Origin: Taeniopygia guttata
Lineage: Eukaryota; Chordata; Aves; Passeriformes; Estrildidae
Assembly: GCF_048771995.1 (NCBI RefSeq)
Contig: NC_133024.1
Location: forward strand, 60,780,501 to 60,844,500
Direction of reading: 5' to 3'
DNA: 64,000 nt
The position numbers and the translations under genes are program-made. Numbering within the stretch: position 1 is the stretch's first letter; every line of letters starts with the position of its first letter. Positions 36,715 through 49,560 of this stretch are shown in pieces. The notes beneath the pieces were generated by a model. It searched no databases. It was not told where the DNA came from and saw nothing but the letters and a program-made list of their open reading frames with translations.

Positions 36715-36757
36715 AAGGCTCAGTGTGACACTGAGCCAAGGCTCAGTGTGACAAGGC
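36712..36757 (+). repeat. 23-bp-period tandem duplication containing a palindrome
   Basis: The 18-bp word GCCAAGGCTCAGTGTGAC occurs at 36712-36729 and again at 36735-36752. The junction forms an odd palindrome at 36717-36737 (arms GGCTCAGTGT and ACACTGAGCC around one G). Confidence 0.9.
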
Positions 36758-38719
36758 TCTAATCTCCAGCAACTGTGGCCACCTCAGCCATGTGTTCCTG
36801 ACATTTCAACACCCCATTGCTCCATGACAAATGCAGAGGTCATGGCACGGCGGCTGTTGTTTTCACCTCTGAGCACTTCTACATCGCAGTGACACCTGCA
36901 ACACTGTGATCTCATCTCATGCCCCCAGGGAAAGCAAAACGATAGTTTCCACACAGCCCATGTTTGTAGCCCACATTGGCAATCATGGTGTGGACCACGG
37001 AGGAATTTCATCTCATAAGCAGCTTTTGCTCCAGAGGTATCAAAACCTCACCTTTAAATGGGATTCATGAACTTTGCAGGTGACCACCACAAGCTGGATC
37101 CTGTGAAGAATTCAGTGGAGGCAGGTGGACATCTAAAAAGCAAAATCATGGCTGGCATCTCACTCTTTATGACCCAAATATTCAGCTAAAATACTTCAAA
37201 TGAAAACAGTCAGTTGGCTTGCAGTCATCAGTCCACTGTGTATTGAAGAGAATCTCCAGTGGGAGAAAGTTTATTAAACAGATGCTACAGAAAGGATGGG
37301 GCAGAAAGGAAAACAATATGATGAAATTACTTCTGTCTCAGATACCCAGTACAGTTTTTATTAAAGTCAACAGGAATTGCACACATGGCTCCAGGAGCAG
37401 GCACAGTCCTTCAACAAAGTGTTAAAAGCACAAGCTATGGGAAAACTTGCAAGGTTTGAGCTCTATGATGGCTAAATCATAGCAACCCTTGATGCTTTTT
37501 ACAAACAGTAAGACTTGCAAATCTTATGTGTGCAAAACACTAAGTCTGACCTCTCCGAAGAACTGAAATTTTACACCAGTTCCTCTGTGGAGAGGTGCAG
37601 GAGAAAACCCACAGGCAGTGCCAGCCAGAGGAAGAAGTTTGGCACTTCCTCCCCTAACAGAGAAGCAGAAGCATCTGTATAGATGCAAGCAACAAATAAG
37701 GATTGCTGAGATTTTTTGTGCATCAGACAGGGAAGATTTATATAATGTGTAGTGATACTAGACTGCTTTATGCGCTCCCTTTGTTTTTTCCCCCAGTCAG
37801 ACCAGATGAAGTATTTAGGGAACTTTTGAATTTCATCACCCCTGGACTATGCTGAGTAACTGCTCTGTGTAAGGTAGCAATTAAGTGTTGTGACAAACTC
37901 CACAGCATTTGGCAAGATTTAGCTGCACAAAGAGATCCTCTCACTCACCACTGACACAGAGCCCTCTAGCATTGCAGCCCCTTAAGACTGGAAGCGACAT
38001 TCCTCCAAAACCACAGACAAGACATGAAACACCCTTCTGTAAACCCACCAGTAGACCCATCAGCATCTCCCCACACCGCAATGCAGCAGGAGAGCTGTGA
38101 CACCACAGAGTGCCCATAGCCCATGCCCATGACAAGTTATGCCACCCAGCAGTAGCTCCCACTAGATCCCATCAGGTGGTGGCTGAAGATGACACCATGC
38201 ATATAGCCATGTGCACAGATGATGGCAGCCCGGCTGCTATCTGGTGACTAATGAAGCCATCAAGGGAAATAGGTGCAGGGTCCTGGTTAGATACTTGTCT
38301 GAAGAAGCACCTTTTTGCTCTGTAGGGAAACACTGGCACAGTGAAAGGTCTGAGAAAGAGAAAGGGAGTCAGGGGTCCTTCTCTCCCCTCCCTGCAACAG
38401 AAACAGCAACAGCCTAAGCTTTCCACACTGTATAAAATTACTTTATTCCGTGCTCTCTTCCAAGGACTTCCACTTATTTATGCAGTGAAAAGCAAACAGA
38501 AGTTCTCAGTGGCTTAATGACGTCATTGCACAGCTAATTTGCTACAAATCATTGCAGGCATGAATTTTGCCATCTCCGTTCATAACAGGTTTGTAATTCA
38601 CACTGTTGAAGGGCAACATCGACTTATACCAGTCAGCTGAGTGTGTGCCAAATGGAGGACTCTAACATGTGACAAATCAAAAACACCATTAACAAGGGAA
38701 ACTTCTATTGCTATGGAAT

Positions 38720-38932
38720 TTCTTGCCTCTGGCATAAAGAACTTCTTCCTTTGGAGGGTAGTGCAGTATTGGAACAAGGATCCAGAAACACAGTGGCATC
38801 TCCAGCCTGGAAGGTTTTCAAGACTTGACTGTACAAAACTACTTCTCATGTGACCCAGCATCAATGATATTCCTGCTTTAAGTGGGAGGTCAGACTAGAG
38901 CCCTTTGCAACCAACATTTCTATGATCCTGTG
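38720..38932 (+). mobile_element. CR1 LINE fragment (3' end)
   Basis: CR1 3' region words in order: AAGAACTTCTTCC, GGAGGGTAGTGCAGTATTGGAACAAGG, CAGTGGCATCTCCAGCCTGGAAGGTTTTCAAG, CTGCTTTAAGTGGGAGGTCAGACTAGA, TTTGCAACCAACATTTCTATGATCC. The match ends in a decayed TTCTATGAT terminus. It is 5'-truncated and non-coding. Confidence 0.85.
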
Positions 38933-41870
38933 AGCTCTTCCTGCAATGTCAGAATATTTTCAATGCAAATAATTTTCCGCATTAAAAATCAAAGAGAATG
39001 AAGATTTGTATGGGACTAAAATATACTTAATCTTTAAATGGTCTTGAAATTAAAATTATAGGCATTTGAGAGGGATGTGTTAATGGACTCATGCACCTGT
39101 GCACAATAGTGCAGGCTATTTAGGGGCAGACCCTGAGATGAACATGACTTTCCCACAAGCTCTCTTACTAAAGAATGGAATGTAGGAGAGGGACGGTTGA
39201 CCTTTAAGACGCCAGCACAGTTGTGTTAAATTTCCCTTCACAGTGAGAAGACTGTCAAATGTCACCATTCATTGTACAACTGGTCAAAGCACAGGGCAAA
39301 GCTGTTACCGCATTTTTCACACTAGAGCTTTGAAACAAGTAATTTTTATTTTTTGTCTCTCATTCAGGCCAGCAGCTCTAGCATGAAACCTTCCTCAGCA
39401 AACCAAATTGAGTTGCAGAGACTTTTATTCATCTTCCCCAACTTCACGTGCTTTAAGATTTCCATAAAGCAGAGAACATCTGTATGAAGACTCTGTCCTT
39501 GATGGAGATAACTGTCAACACCAAGTCACATGTTATTTCACATGAGGACAGGCACTGTCATCTTAATCCAGTTTCATATACCAAAAATTGATTTCTCTGC
39601 AGCAGAGGAAGAGTTGTTAAGTGTTACGTACTCTTTCATATTAAAGCTGCCCCTTTTACCTTCCCATTGAAAAGTATCCTCAGTTAATCCAGGTTATGAA
39701 TCAAGCCTCATATTAGTCTCCCCATACTGCTCTGCACCAGTATGACTAATGCTTGCCCTTTAAACATTCTGTGACACTTGTAATAAACTTGTTTGGAACT
39801 GACCAAATTCAGCTAGGGAAAGGCAAGACTGAATAAGACCCAGATTACAAAGCACTGGATTTGTTCTGGTCCCTTCTCATTCAATTTTAGGGTTACGTAG
39901 GTCTGGCAGAGTGGGGGTTTCTGCAGTGGTGTCAGCAGGGTAGCAGCAGGGAGCCAACGGCAGCCTACCCCTGGAGCCCTACAAGGCAGGGCACAGGGAA
40001 CAGGGCTGCTGTCGTTGTGGGTATTTCTATGCTGCACAGACACACACAGGCAGCTCCTATCTAGGCTGAAATGTTATTGAACTCCGTGTGGTGCACGGCT
40101 TTCAGGAAACACAACATGACCCCTGGACATGGACAAATCCTACAGAGATTCTCCAGCCTCTGCCTTTTATTTCATTTGCAAGTAAACTTCATGTTTTTGC
40201 AAAAAAACTCTTGCATTATTTTCTTTTCTAAAAAGCAAAGTCTGTCTTTGCAGTGCCTTTTGAATGCCCTCAAAGTATGACATGTGGATGCCTGATGCAG
40301 AAACAGAAAGAGCTTGTAAAGCACCAAACTACAGTTTTTGAGTTTTAGTTTCAGTGGTTCCCAGTCAGATGCCTGTGATACTGATTTAACTGTCAGTGTT
40401 GTTAACAATTTCACAGCTTAGAGAGGGGATAAGTATGGGAACATTGAATTGCTCTGCTAGTCTTCAAAATGTGTGAGTGTGTGTATGCATATGTTCATGG
40501 GCATATATACAAATGTGTGAGCAGGGACAGAAAAGAAAGGAAAACTAAATAAACTGTATAGGCCACCACCATACATATAGTGAGTTCAGGGAGTGATTGG
40601 CTTAATTTTCTGTAATGAATTTCCTACAAAGGGGCTTAACACTATAAAAGCTGTCTTTTAGGCTTCTTTGCCATTCACAAAATCTGGCATGAGGTAGAGA
40701 GACTCAGCATAGGTTATGACAACTTCAGAGTGGGTGGTAAAATTAGACAAAACCAATCTTTCCATCCCTCAGAGCAGACACAGCACCAGGTGTGGGTGGG
40801 GATTAAAGGGCACCACAAGACAACACAAACAGCCCCCAAAAAATCACCTTACATGGAACAGTGATAGCATATGTTGTTGCCAACGCTGACATAATGTTCA
40901 TGCCATTTGCAAAATAGTTATGCTTCAAGCAAACCCTCCTGAAGTCTAAAAAAGAATAGGCACTGAGAATAGAGACAAACATTTATTTTAAATTTTCTTC
41001 CGCATGGAACCAGCTCAGTTCTAAAGTAAAAATTATAGAAATAGCCAGGGCCCATTGAAAATTTCTAAAAGGGATAAACGTCACCTCCAATTATTTTGCC
41101 ATGTACTGACAATATCTCGATCTTAAAATATCTTGAGAAAGACCCTGACACTGAAAAAGTAATGCCTTTGCTCTCTCCATGTGTCAGTGGTCCTTCTTGT
41201 CCCTCACTTTGTGAACTTAAAATTCAAAGAAAAATCTGTAAGAAAAGAAGATTGATGACAAAGACCTCAATACCCTGAAAATCATCTCTCTACTTCTCAA
41301 GGAATATCACAGTGAAAATGGCCAGACAGCTCAGGAGAGGGCAACAATTGTGTTCTGTATTTTGATTCTAGCAGTGAAGAAATGTAAGTTCATTGATTTC
41401 TGCCAGAATGATTGTGTGAGATATCATCTTATCTTTCATATGCATTAGTGAAGGTGGTTAAAAAACAGTGTATCTTCACAGCATCCTTTCTGCCAGGCAA
41501 GTTATTATTCAGTTCCACAAGGCCAAGAGCAAATTATACTAACATGACCAGATTACAAAGAGCCTTAAATCTTTCCTGTGATGTAGCAGCATGTCCATAT
41601 GTATATATGTCAGCCAGACACCTACTGATCTGCCTGTGGTAAAAATAAACCTTTTGCTTGGTTAAAGATGCTCTTTAGGGGACACTGGACTATGCAAAAA
41701 AAATTGCATGCAACCTCATATCTATCATACCCTCTATCTAACTTGCAGTCTCTCTATCTGGAGCACTTTATAACTGTGAGCATTTTATAGTGTTCAGAAC
41801 CTTATTAACTGGACCACAGGAACCATAGAAAGTGTCTATTTCTATAAGTTTTTTAAAGACAGCTGATAAA
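38933..41870. other. Intergenic DNA, no gene recognised
   Basis: No supported feature beyond a degenerate TG/TA-rich patch near 40,470-40,525. ORFs are short and overlapping. Confidence 0.6.
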
Positions 41871-41965
41871 TCATAGAATCATGGTTTGGGTTGGAAGGGA
41901 CTTTAAAGATCACCTAGTTCCAAACCCCTTGTCATGGGCAGGGACACCTTCCACTAGATCAGGTA
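41871..41965 (-). mobile_element. CR1 LINE fragment (3' end, antisense)
   Basis: A classic antisense CR1 tail: ATCATAGAATCATGGTTTGGGTTGGAAGGGACTTTAAAGATCACCTAGTTCCAAACCCC, then GGGCAGGGACACCTTCCACTAGATCAGGT. About 95 bp with high similarity to the family consensus, so this is one of the younger-looking fragments in the window. Confidence 0.95.
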
Positions 41966-43429
41966 GGTATGTCTTAATTGTAAGTATGTGTGTTAATTAA
42001 ATTAATTAAAGGTAAATAATAATGCATGTACTTATGTTTGCAGGGAGAAACTGAAGATCCTTTCCCTCATTCCATGGTGGGTATGTGTGTCCCTGGTGAA
42101 GGGGACACACCCACCCAGAGAGGGCTGTATCTGTCCCTACAAAACATTATCAGCCCTTTATTCTAACAGACCTACTGCTCTCCCTGAGTCTTCTGAATAC
42201 AACCTCTTACCTCAGTGTGCAAGAGCCTCAGAAGGATTAATGGCTTTTTCTTTGACCAGCAAGAGCCCTGGATCCTATTTTATAAGTCATGAGTTGAAGT
42301 ACAGAGAAATTTTACTATCAGTCAGAAGTCACGGGAGAAATCATAGGGGAGTGGACCGGAACATGGCTAAATGAATCCAGTGTCAAGATCACGAGGCACA
42401 GCCCTAAAGAGCTTACCCAGCTGATAGCAAAACAAGTGAGAGTGACAAGTATTTATGAAATGGGTATTTGGAATGCAAATGGTATGCATTGGGTAATGCA
42501 GAGCAAAATTTCCCTGTGATAACAGCAGGGTTTGCTTAAGAGTAGAGGGATACTAATGTCCTAAGGTAGCACCTACAATGATTTTATTTCATGTATATTC
42601 CCTCACCCTCTGAGGTGTCCATCAGGCACCTCTGACTGTTACTGTAGAGCAAGTAGTTAAAATAAAAGCTCAGTCTCTCCCTGACACTCCCTTCAAGGAA
42701 ATTGTTTGGATTTGGTCGTTGGGTTTGCTTGTTTTCAAAGGGATGACGTGACTGTTATTGGAAAGATGAGTCAGTGAAATGAGTTTTGCCTTTCTGGAGG
42801 TGAGAGTTATTGACTGTTTTTAAAAAAAATGTAACCCCAAAGGACCTCAGGGCAGCCTCTGAATGAAGTTTTGGCTCCACACTCTTATCATTATCCCTGA
42901 AAAAGACAAATTTAACGAGTCATTTCTTTGTCTATATCTGTGTCTAATAGAGTTTTCTATTGCCTCAAGTAAGAGGGGTTTGTTTGATCAAAAGTGGATG
43001 AACCACAAATATATGACAATAAAATGTATTATTTCATAGTAGATATGGAGAAACATGGTTGAGCACAAGGTAATGCTAAATTTGGCTGGTGCTTTTCGCT
43101 GTTTTCAATCTCTGTAATATCAAATGTGATATAGCAACACTTCCCTACAAAAAGCCCTCTGGAATCTGAGAGAAGGAAGAAGTTAAATATCAAATTAAAG
43201 AAATTACTTCTTAAGTGGGCATCGCTTTTAAACTGCATGCTTTTAGACTATTGGAAGATTATTTTTCTTGAATCAGAGTTAAAACACTGAATGCAGTCAC
43301 GCTAAAATGGAAATGCCTATAATTTGAAAATTTAATAACAGAGCAGCTACAGATGTTTTCTAACATTTGCTCTCTCTTTATAACCTTCAGGGGTTTTTTA
43401 GTATATAAGCCCCAAAGCCTTTTCCTCTG
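41966..43429. other. Intergenic DNA, no gene recognised
   Basis: Ordinary AT-rich DNA. A TTAATTAAATTAATTAAA-type patch lies at about 41,993-42,010. Nothing codes recognisably. Confidence 0.6.
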
Positions 43430-43550
43430 ATGCAAAACCTCGTGTGGAATACTGTGTGTGATTTCAGGCTCCTCAGTCCAAGACAGACTCTGGAATGATG
43501 GAATAAGTCCTGCAGGGCACCACCAAAGTGCCTGGGGTTGCAGGACTATT
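43430..43550 (+). mobile_element. CR1 LINE fragment (ORF2, short)
   Basis: The words GTGTGGAATACTGTGTGTGATTTCAGGCTCCTCAGTCCAAGA and GTCCTGCAGGGCACCACCAAAGTG match the block of CR1 ORF2 that encodes the conserved EYCVQFW-like stretch and what follows. About 120 bp are recognisable. Confidence 0.6.
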
Positions 43551-46500
43551 TGTATTTTGGAGACGTACAGAGGCTCCTTTTAATTTAAATTATTTTATTA
43601 TTCCATTCTTTTCCCCTTCTTTTTTCTTTTCTGTGTTCAATACTGTTCTGGTAAACCTAATTTACTTCATCACGTTTTGGCAAATAAGGCTGTATAGCCC
43701 AGGAAGTGATTTGACCTCACCAGGTTTCTAGGTGTGGTTTGAGACAGTGTTTTTGTACTTAAAAACTGAAACCTGACCCTCTGCCTCCCTGTTACCAGGC
43801 TGGTAGAAGTCCCTGCAGAAGTTTGCAAAGGTCAGGGAGGCTTACTTGCTGGGGTTGAAAGTTCAGAATTAACCTTTGCCCTCCCCATTGCAGAGCTTCA
43901 GGCAGCATCACTGCCTTTTAGATTCAGCCAGATTGGCTCCCTCAAACCCCCTTGGTGTTGTCTGTTCAGTATAATAAAGACACGTTATAGCAAAATAGGT
44001 CTGAATCAAGCTTCCTAGAGCATAGAGATTTTCTCCCTTGACTTTGTTCTCCTTTACTTGTTCACTCTACTTATTAATTCTGCCTTATGAAACTTTATTT
44101 TTCACTCTTCCATTTTTCTTCCTAACATTTTACCAAATTTACTTACGGTTTGATCCCCAAGAACATTTCTTTAAGCCTACTTTTCTTACAAAATCTCTTT
44201 TCTTCTAACTATATCTAGCTTAGCCTCTTTCTCCACTGCTACAATTACCTTTCGTATTCTTTCTTGTCTTCTTCCTTTCTGAAAATAAAAAAAAAACCAG
44301 CTCTTAATCCCTTTTCCTAGCTTTTCCATCCTCTCATATTTTCTCATCTGTGTCTTCTGTCTTCTTTTGTGCTGTAACCCCTTTTTTATTTCACCTGGCT
44401 TCTCACCACTCTATTCTCCAGGTTGTTTCTCCGCTGTTGTTTCCCAGTTCATTTTCCATGGCACTCACTCTGTTGCTAAATAAATGGCCTTTTCCCCTGC
44501 TGTTGGTGTTGGCCATATGACATTATTCTTTTGCCACCAAAATACTCTCGGATTATGAGAAAAATTGTTAAAACTCCAGAAGTTTTTCCCCTTCAGGGAA
44601 ATACACTCCAATTTTATTTCTCCCCTTCTTTATTTCTCCTCTTCTACCTACAATGGTCTTGTCTGACAACCAAATGGTATCTGCCTCTGTCTCCTTCATT
44701 TAGAAGCTGCTCACACATGTTCCAAGGGGCCACCTATGAAAAATAATTAACATTGAATAAAGCCTTCCCAAAGACTCCTGAGCAAACCACACAGTAAACC
44801 CCTCCCAAAAATACAGTAACAGTATCTTCAGGAGCATTTTGCCCAGACAGAAGACACAAACATCCATCCCATCTCTCTGTTTTCCTGTAAGACAAGCCAA
44901 ACATAGCATATGTGCACGTTGCTTTGAGGGAGGGACTCATGTCATCCTCTCTGTGTAATAACATCTCAAATGTTTTTTGAAGTTAGTTAAGTATACTTCC
45001 AGAAAAGCATCTCAGAAAATGAAAGTAAAGAAAAATAATTATTTTAAAACTATGCTTTTCTTTCCATCCAGGGTTAATTTTTGGATTCTCTGAAAATACA
45101 GACAGGTGACAAGAAACACAGGATATTGAGAGAGTACAATAATTTTGTGCAAACCTCTCACACCCACATACTCTCCCCTTTCTGTGTCTGGGGTGAGTCA
45201 TACATGTCAACTTCAGGGAAAAGAATCACTTTAAGAAAGCATACCTCCTCAGCAGCTAATTTTCCCTGGATATGGGGAAGGTGCTTCTTTGATCTCACCT
45301 TGTTAGGACAGCCAGAACAGCACTTACAAGTACAAATGCAAAATCAGGGAAAGAAGGCCTTGGTCAGTAGCTGACTCCTTTTCCTCAATGGTTTGTTTTA
45401 AGATGGCAGAGTTCAGTGGTGGCAGTATGATTAGAAGGTGAGATGATTAAAAGTTCAGGGGAGTTTGTAGACCATCTGCTGTGTACTGTTTCATGACAGA
45501 TGTCTTATTCTTTCTGGCAAGCTCTGTGAGAAGTGTGAATACTTAAGCTGCTGGATAACTCCATTAAAATTTATTTTGCTCTCTTCAGGAGTAAGACATC
45601 ACTTCGAACCTGATGAGCCACTTTCTATTAGCTCCTACCTAACAGTTTTCCATAAAATCTGGGGGTAATATATCTGCATAATGGGGCATTGGCACAAAGG
45701 ACTCTGGAGGATCACCAAACCAGCCCTGAAAACACCAGATCTGGAGCCAGGAACAGCCACATATCCAGACCTAAGGTAAGGATTCTTAACACCATGCACA
45801 GCCCAGACATACCTCAGATGTATGCCTTGGCAAACTCTCTTCCTCTGAGTGGAGAAATCTGGTAAATCCATTTTGTGATCTCTGATCTCAAGATAAATAT
45901 AAGAATATGTCCAGTAATAGCTAATAATCAGTTACTCAGACCACCATTTAATTCTATTGTGAGAGATCCAGGGGAAACTCTCAGTAAAAGCAGGCTTAAA
46001 TAATCACTAAAATCTCTTCAAAGCTCTTTTTAACAACCAAAATTAACTTTGTGGGGTAGAAAAGACAGGTTTTCTTTTTCTTTTGCAGAAAAACACAGTT
46101 TTCAATTAAGAGAGTATCACTGTCATACAGATTTGGACATGAAAACGACAAATTGCTTTCCGCATTCATTTCTTAGTAACATCTCCTGTTCCCCTCTGTG
46201 TTTCCCTGCAATAATGGAGATAATTGAATTCCTTCTGTGTAAAGGGGGTAAAGTGAAATTGTGGATCTGAACATCTTTTCCCCGCACATCCCGAAGTGCT
46301 CACAAAGAGCACCAATCAGGAAGCCTAGGACAGGATGAATGTATGACTTGCTGCATTGCATAGCAATGGGTGAAATACCAAATCCAATGGATTCAGTATT
46401 GCACAGTTTGATGGCACCCAGATATCATCTCCAATTTCCTGCTCTAAACTTGGTGGGTCTCATCAACACCACCATCAGCAAGTATTAACTGGTCAGCACA

Positions 46501-49462
46501 TCTCACAGGAAAATTCATAAGGACAATCCCATTATTATGTCACCCTTCATGTCTTACCAATTGTCAGTACCGGACTTAGGCGCTTAAATTAGAGAACTAC
46601 GCTTCCTACCTCCCTTGGCAGTCAGTAGAAAGGGAAAGATCACTCTCAAGGACAACTCGGAGTGGGCAATAATACTTGGGTATATCCTCATCCACTGCTT
46701 GTGTAGGAAGATGAAGCTCTGGTCCAGATGCTCCCACTCAGGTTTTGTACCTTTTTTGCCCCTGCTCCCAGTCTGTTTTCTGAAGTCCCTGCAACACCAA
46801 TAACCACAACCACAACCTCTCTGCTCTAAACCACCAGCACTGAAAAACTATTTTAAAGAGGAAATACTATTTTACAGTTCAGATCCAGACTGTTGTCAGT
46901 ACTGATGGTTCCATTAACGTCTTCAGCAGCTCTGTTGCAGACCAGAAAAGCACGAATCTGAAAAATCCCCAAATCTTCCTCTGGGCAGTAAGAGTCACTG
47001 GAGAGCCTTGACCGTGTTCTATGCTCTCAACATGGTGCAGCACAGCTTAGTCTGGACTCATGCATTCCTCATACCTTATGTCCCATTTACACCCAGAATT
47101 GATTACTTTAATTAAATATTCAAATAGAACAAGGAAAAGACAAATTAGAAAAAACAGAGATTATATTAAAATAATGTATGACTTAGCTACTGGACAACTG
47201 TATTTGATTAACCAATTGCTAAATCTTTACACGATTTGCCTGATAATTGCTATATTTTAGCCAAATAACTCTATCAAGTAGATTTATCTACTTTATCTAC
47301 AGACAGAGTCTGGACTATAAAGTCAATATGGGAGACTGAGCAGAAGCATTGCTTGGAAAGAGCAGAAGAAGCATCAAAATTTTGCCTTTTTTTTTTCCCC
47401 CTTCTGGGAGAAATTTTTCTTCATAAAAGCTATGAAGAAGAGGAAAAAAAATCATGGACACACTTAGAAATTTATTGGCACCAAATCCACTATTGCACCT
47501 ATGATTCTGTCAGGCAAAAACACAAAACAAAACAAAACAAAAAAAACCAAACAAACAAACTAGAAAAACAAATGCATAACTACATTTGCCCTAAAGCAAC
47601 TGAAAGCAGCTATTTTGTCTGCAAGACTGAAAATAGTTCTTTATTTAGGAGACAGTTTTCTACAAAGGCTGAGCTTTATTTTCCTGATGCTTTCCTTAAA
47701 GGACAATTGGAGAAAACAATGATTTACATGTGAAGTAAGAACAATAAAATGTTGTGGAATTCAAGTTGGAATTCAAAGCAAAACAAGCAAAAAAATCAGA
47801 ATGATTTTACAAACTTCAGGTAATAGAAATCCAAGGAACCCAATGAAAGCTAAGATGAGAAAACACATTAAAAGACTCTGTGTGGATCTTCCAGCAAACA
47901 TGATGAAGGAAACAAAATTTCAGATGCAACTTAATTTGCCACAACTGAACATATCAATACATAAGTAACCACAAGAGGAGATAACATTTTCCTTTTAATT
48001 ATAGGGTCATCACAAACAACTTTGAGTTTCATTAAATCTCTAGAAGAAGATATCCTTGGCAAATTTTCATTAAATATCACCCTGCAAATCATTATTCTTA
48101 TTCTTCGTACACTCTGTCTGCTTGCAGTTTTGTAAGAATGACTAAACCCAGGGTAAGAGTTTTTACATATAAAAATCTCAAAAGTCCAGGAGATCACACA
48201 ATAGCACTGATATAAGAAGAGAAGAGGCAGCTGGGATGAAAAATACTGTACTTCTAACCAGTGTAATGCAGCATATTTTACAAATATTCAGAGTGCAGAA
48301 TGAGCTCTACAATTGAGAACACTCATGGTGCAAATCTTGATGTGAAGAAGGAATCCATGAACCAAGGAAATGCAGCCCCATAAAGTGAATAATACCTATT
48401 CTCACCAAGTAGTCTGTCTGGGCATTGCACCTCAGTCACTTCTGCAAGCTGCACCGAAGCTGTAGGTAGGCACTGCAGCTCTGAGCAGCTTTGTGCTATG
48501 CCTGGAACCAGGCAGGGATTGTCTTCAGGACCAAGGAGCACAAGAAACAGGCAGAGAGAGCAACCCATCCACATCTTTAACATGTCTGCTTTCAGTGCAG
48601 ATGAATTGCACCCAAGAAGTGCCTATTCCTCTCCATGACTACATGGCAACTTAGAGTGCCTGGCTGGTGCACAGAACATTCACAGCATTGCCACAGGAAC
48701 CCCTATCAAATGCCCATGGAGACATGACCTTCACAGGCATCAACTGTTCCTATTCATTATTCAAAAGGACTGTACACTGTCTGTCAGAGGAAGGAGCTAA
48801 GTTATAGAGGTTTTTGGGCAGAGAATCTACAAGAAACAGAACTTTTTCAGGAAGAGTGGGAGGATAAGTATACATTTTAAATAGTAACAAATGAGGAAAT
48901 GAGTCTCATATGTCATGCTAACTGTGAACTCAGCCATTGAAGAATTCTAAAAAAAGTCACTTCTCTTCCTAACAATGAAAATAGTCTCAAAAACACTTTG
49001 AAATGACAAATCCAGATATAACAAACATTAAGAAGTATGGAGTTGGCCTATACTCTCAATTAAACTGAATCAGAATTTACCCAGACCTTTTGCACTATAG
49101 GAATTAATCCAAGAACTTCAAAAATGGAGCTGAGCTTTTATGTGTCTTCTTACAGAATTCTAGCACAAAATAAAATAATTATTATACTTTATATTTTTAA
49201 ATGGAAAAGTATAGAAAAAAACAAAGCATAGGAAAATATAGAAATGCTATGTACAGCTGTATTACTTTATCTCAGAATATTGTCTGAGGGTGACAGAATG
49301 CACTCATAAATAATGTTTCAGAACCTTCCATGGCAAATTACTTCATAAATTGTCTTCAAAAGGAAGGAGATACTACAGCTGAACAACAATAGAGTGGAGA
49401 TGGAAATCGTCACCATATAAAAAGAATTTAAGCCAAAAGCCAGATTAAATAACTTAGCATGT

Positions 49463-49466
<4 letters not shown>
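43551..49466. other. Intergenic DNA with a pyrimidine-rich stretch
   Basis: No gene was recognised. From about 44,029 to 44,475 the plus strand is strongly pyrimidine-biased without simple periodicity. Near 47,520 there is a CAAAA/CAAAC simple repeat. Longest ORFs are 126 codons (47353-47733, lysine-rich, containing the simple repeat) and 97 codons. Neither has a recognisable domain. Confidence 0.55.
47521..47560 (+). repeat. (CAAAA)n/(CAAA)n simple repeat
   Basis: A-rich repeat of CAAAA units grading into CAAA units. Confidence 0.9.
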
Positions 49467-49505
<39 letters not shown>

Positions 49506-49513
49506 TATATATA

Positions 49514-49546
<33 letters not shown>

Positions 49547-49560
49547 ATTTATATATATAA
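49467..49560 (+). repeat. Compound microsatellite (AC)n(AT)n(GTAT)n
   Basis: (AC)17 at 49467-49501 is followed by an AT run, about six GTAT units and a second short AT run. On the other strand the TG/TA composition gives a run of VCVCVC and YIHTYIH-like residues in an ORF, which is not a protein. Confidence 0.97.

Larger units (their letters stand above)
32913..38719. other. Intergenic DNA, no gene recognised
   Basis: No gene, RNA gene or identifiable transposon was found. Noted within it are a 43-bp direct repeat pair (33627-33669 and 36672-36714), a CTCF-like motif at 34554-34565, and a 21-bp palindrome inside a short tandem duplication at 36712-36757. ORFs of up to 114 codons are read as chance ORFs. 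Confidence 0.55.
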
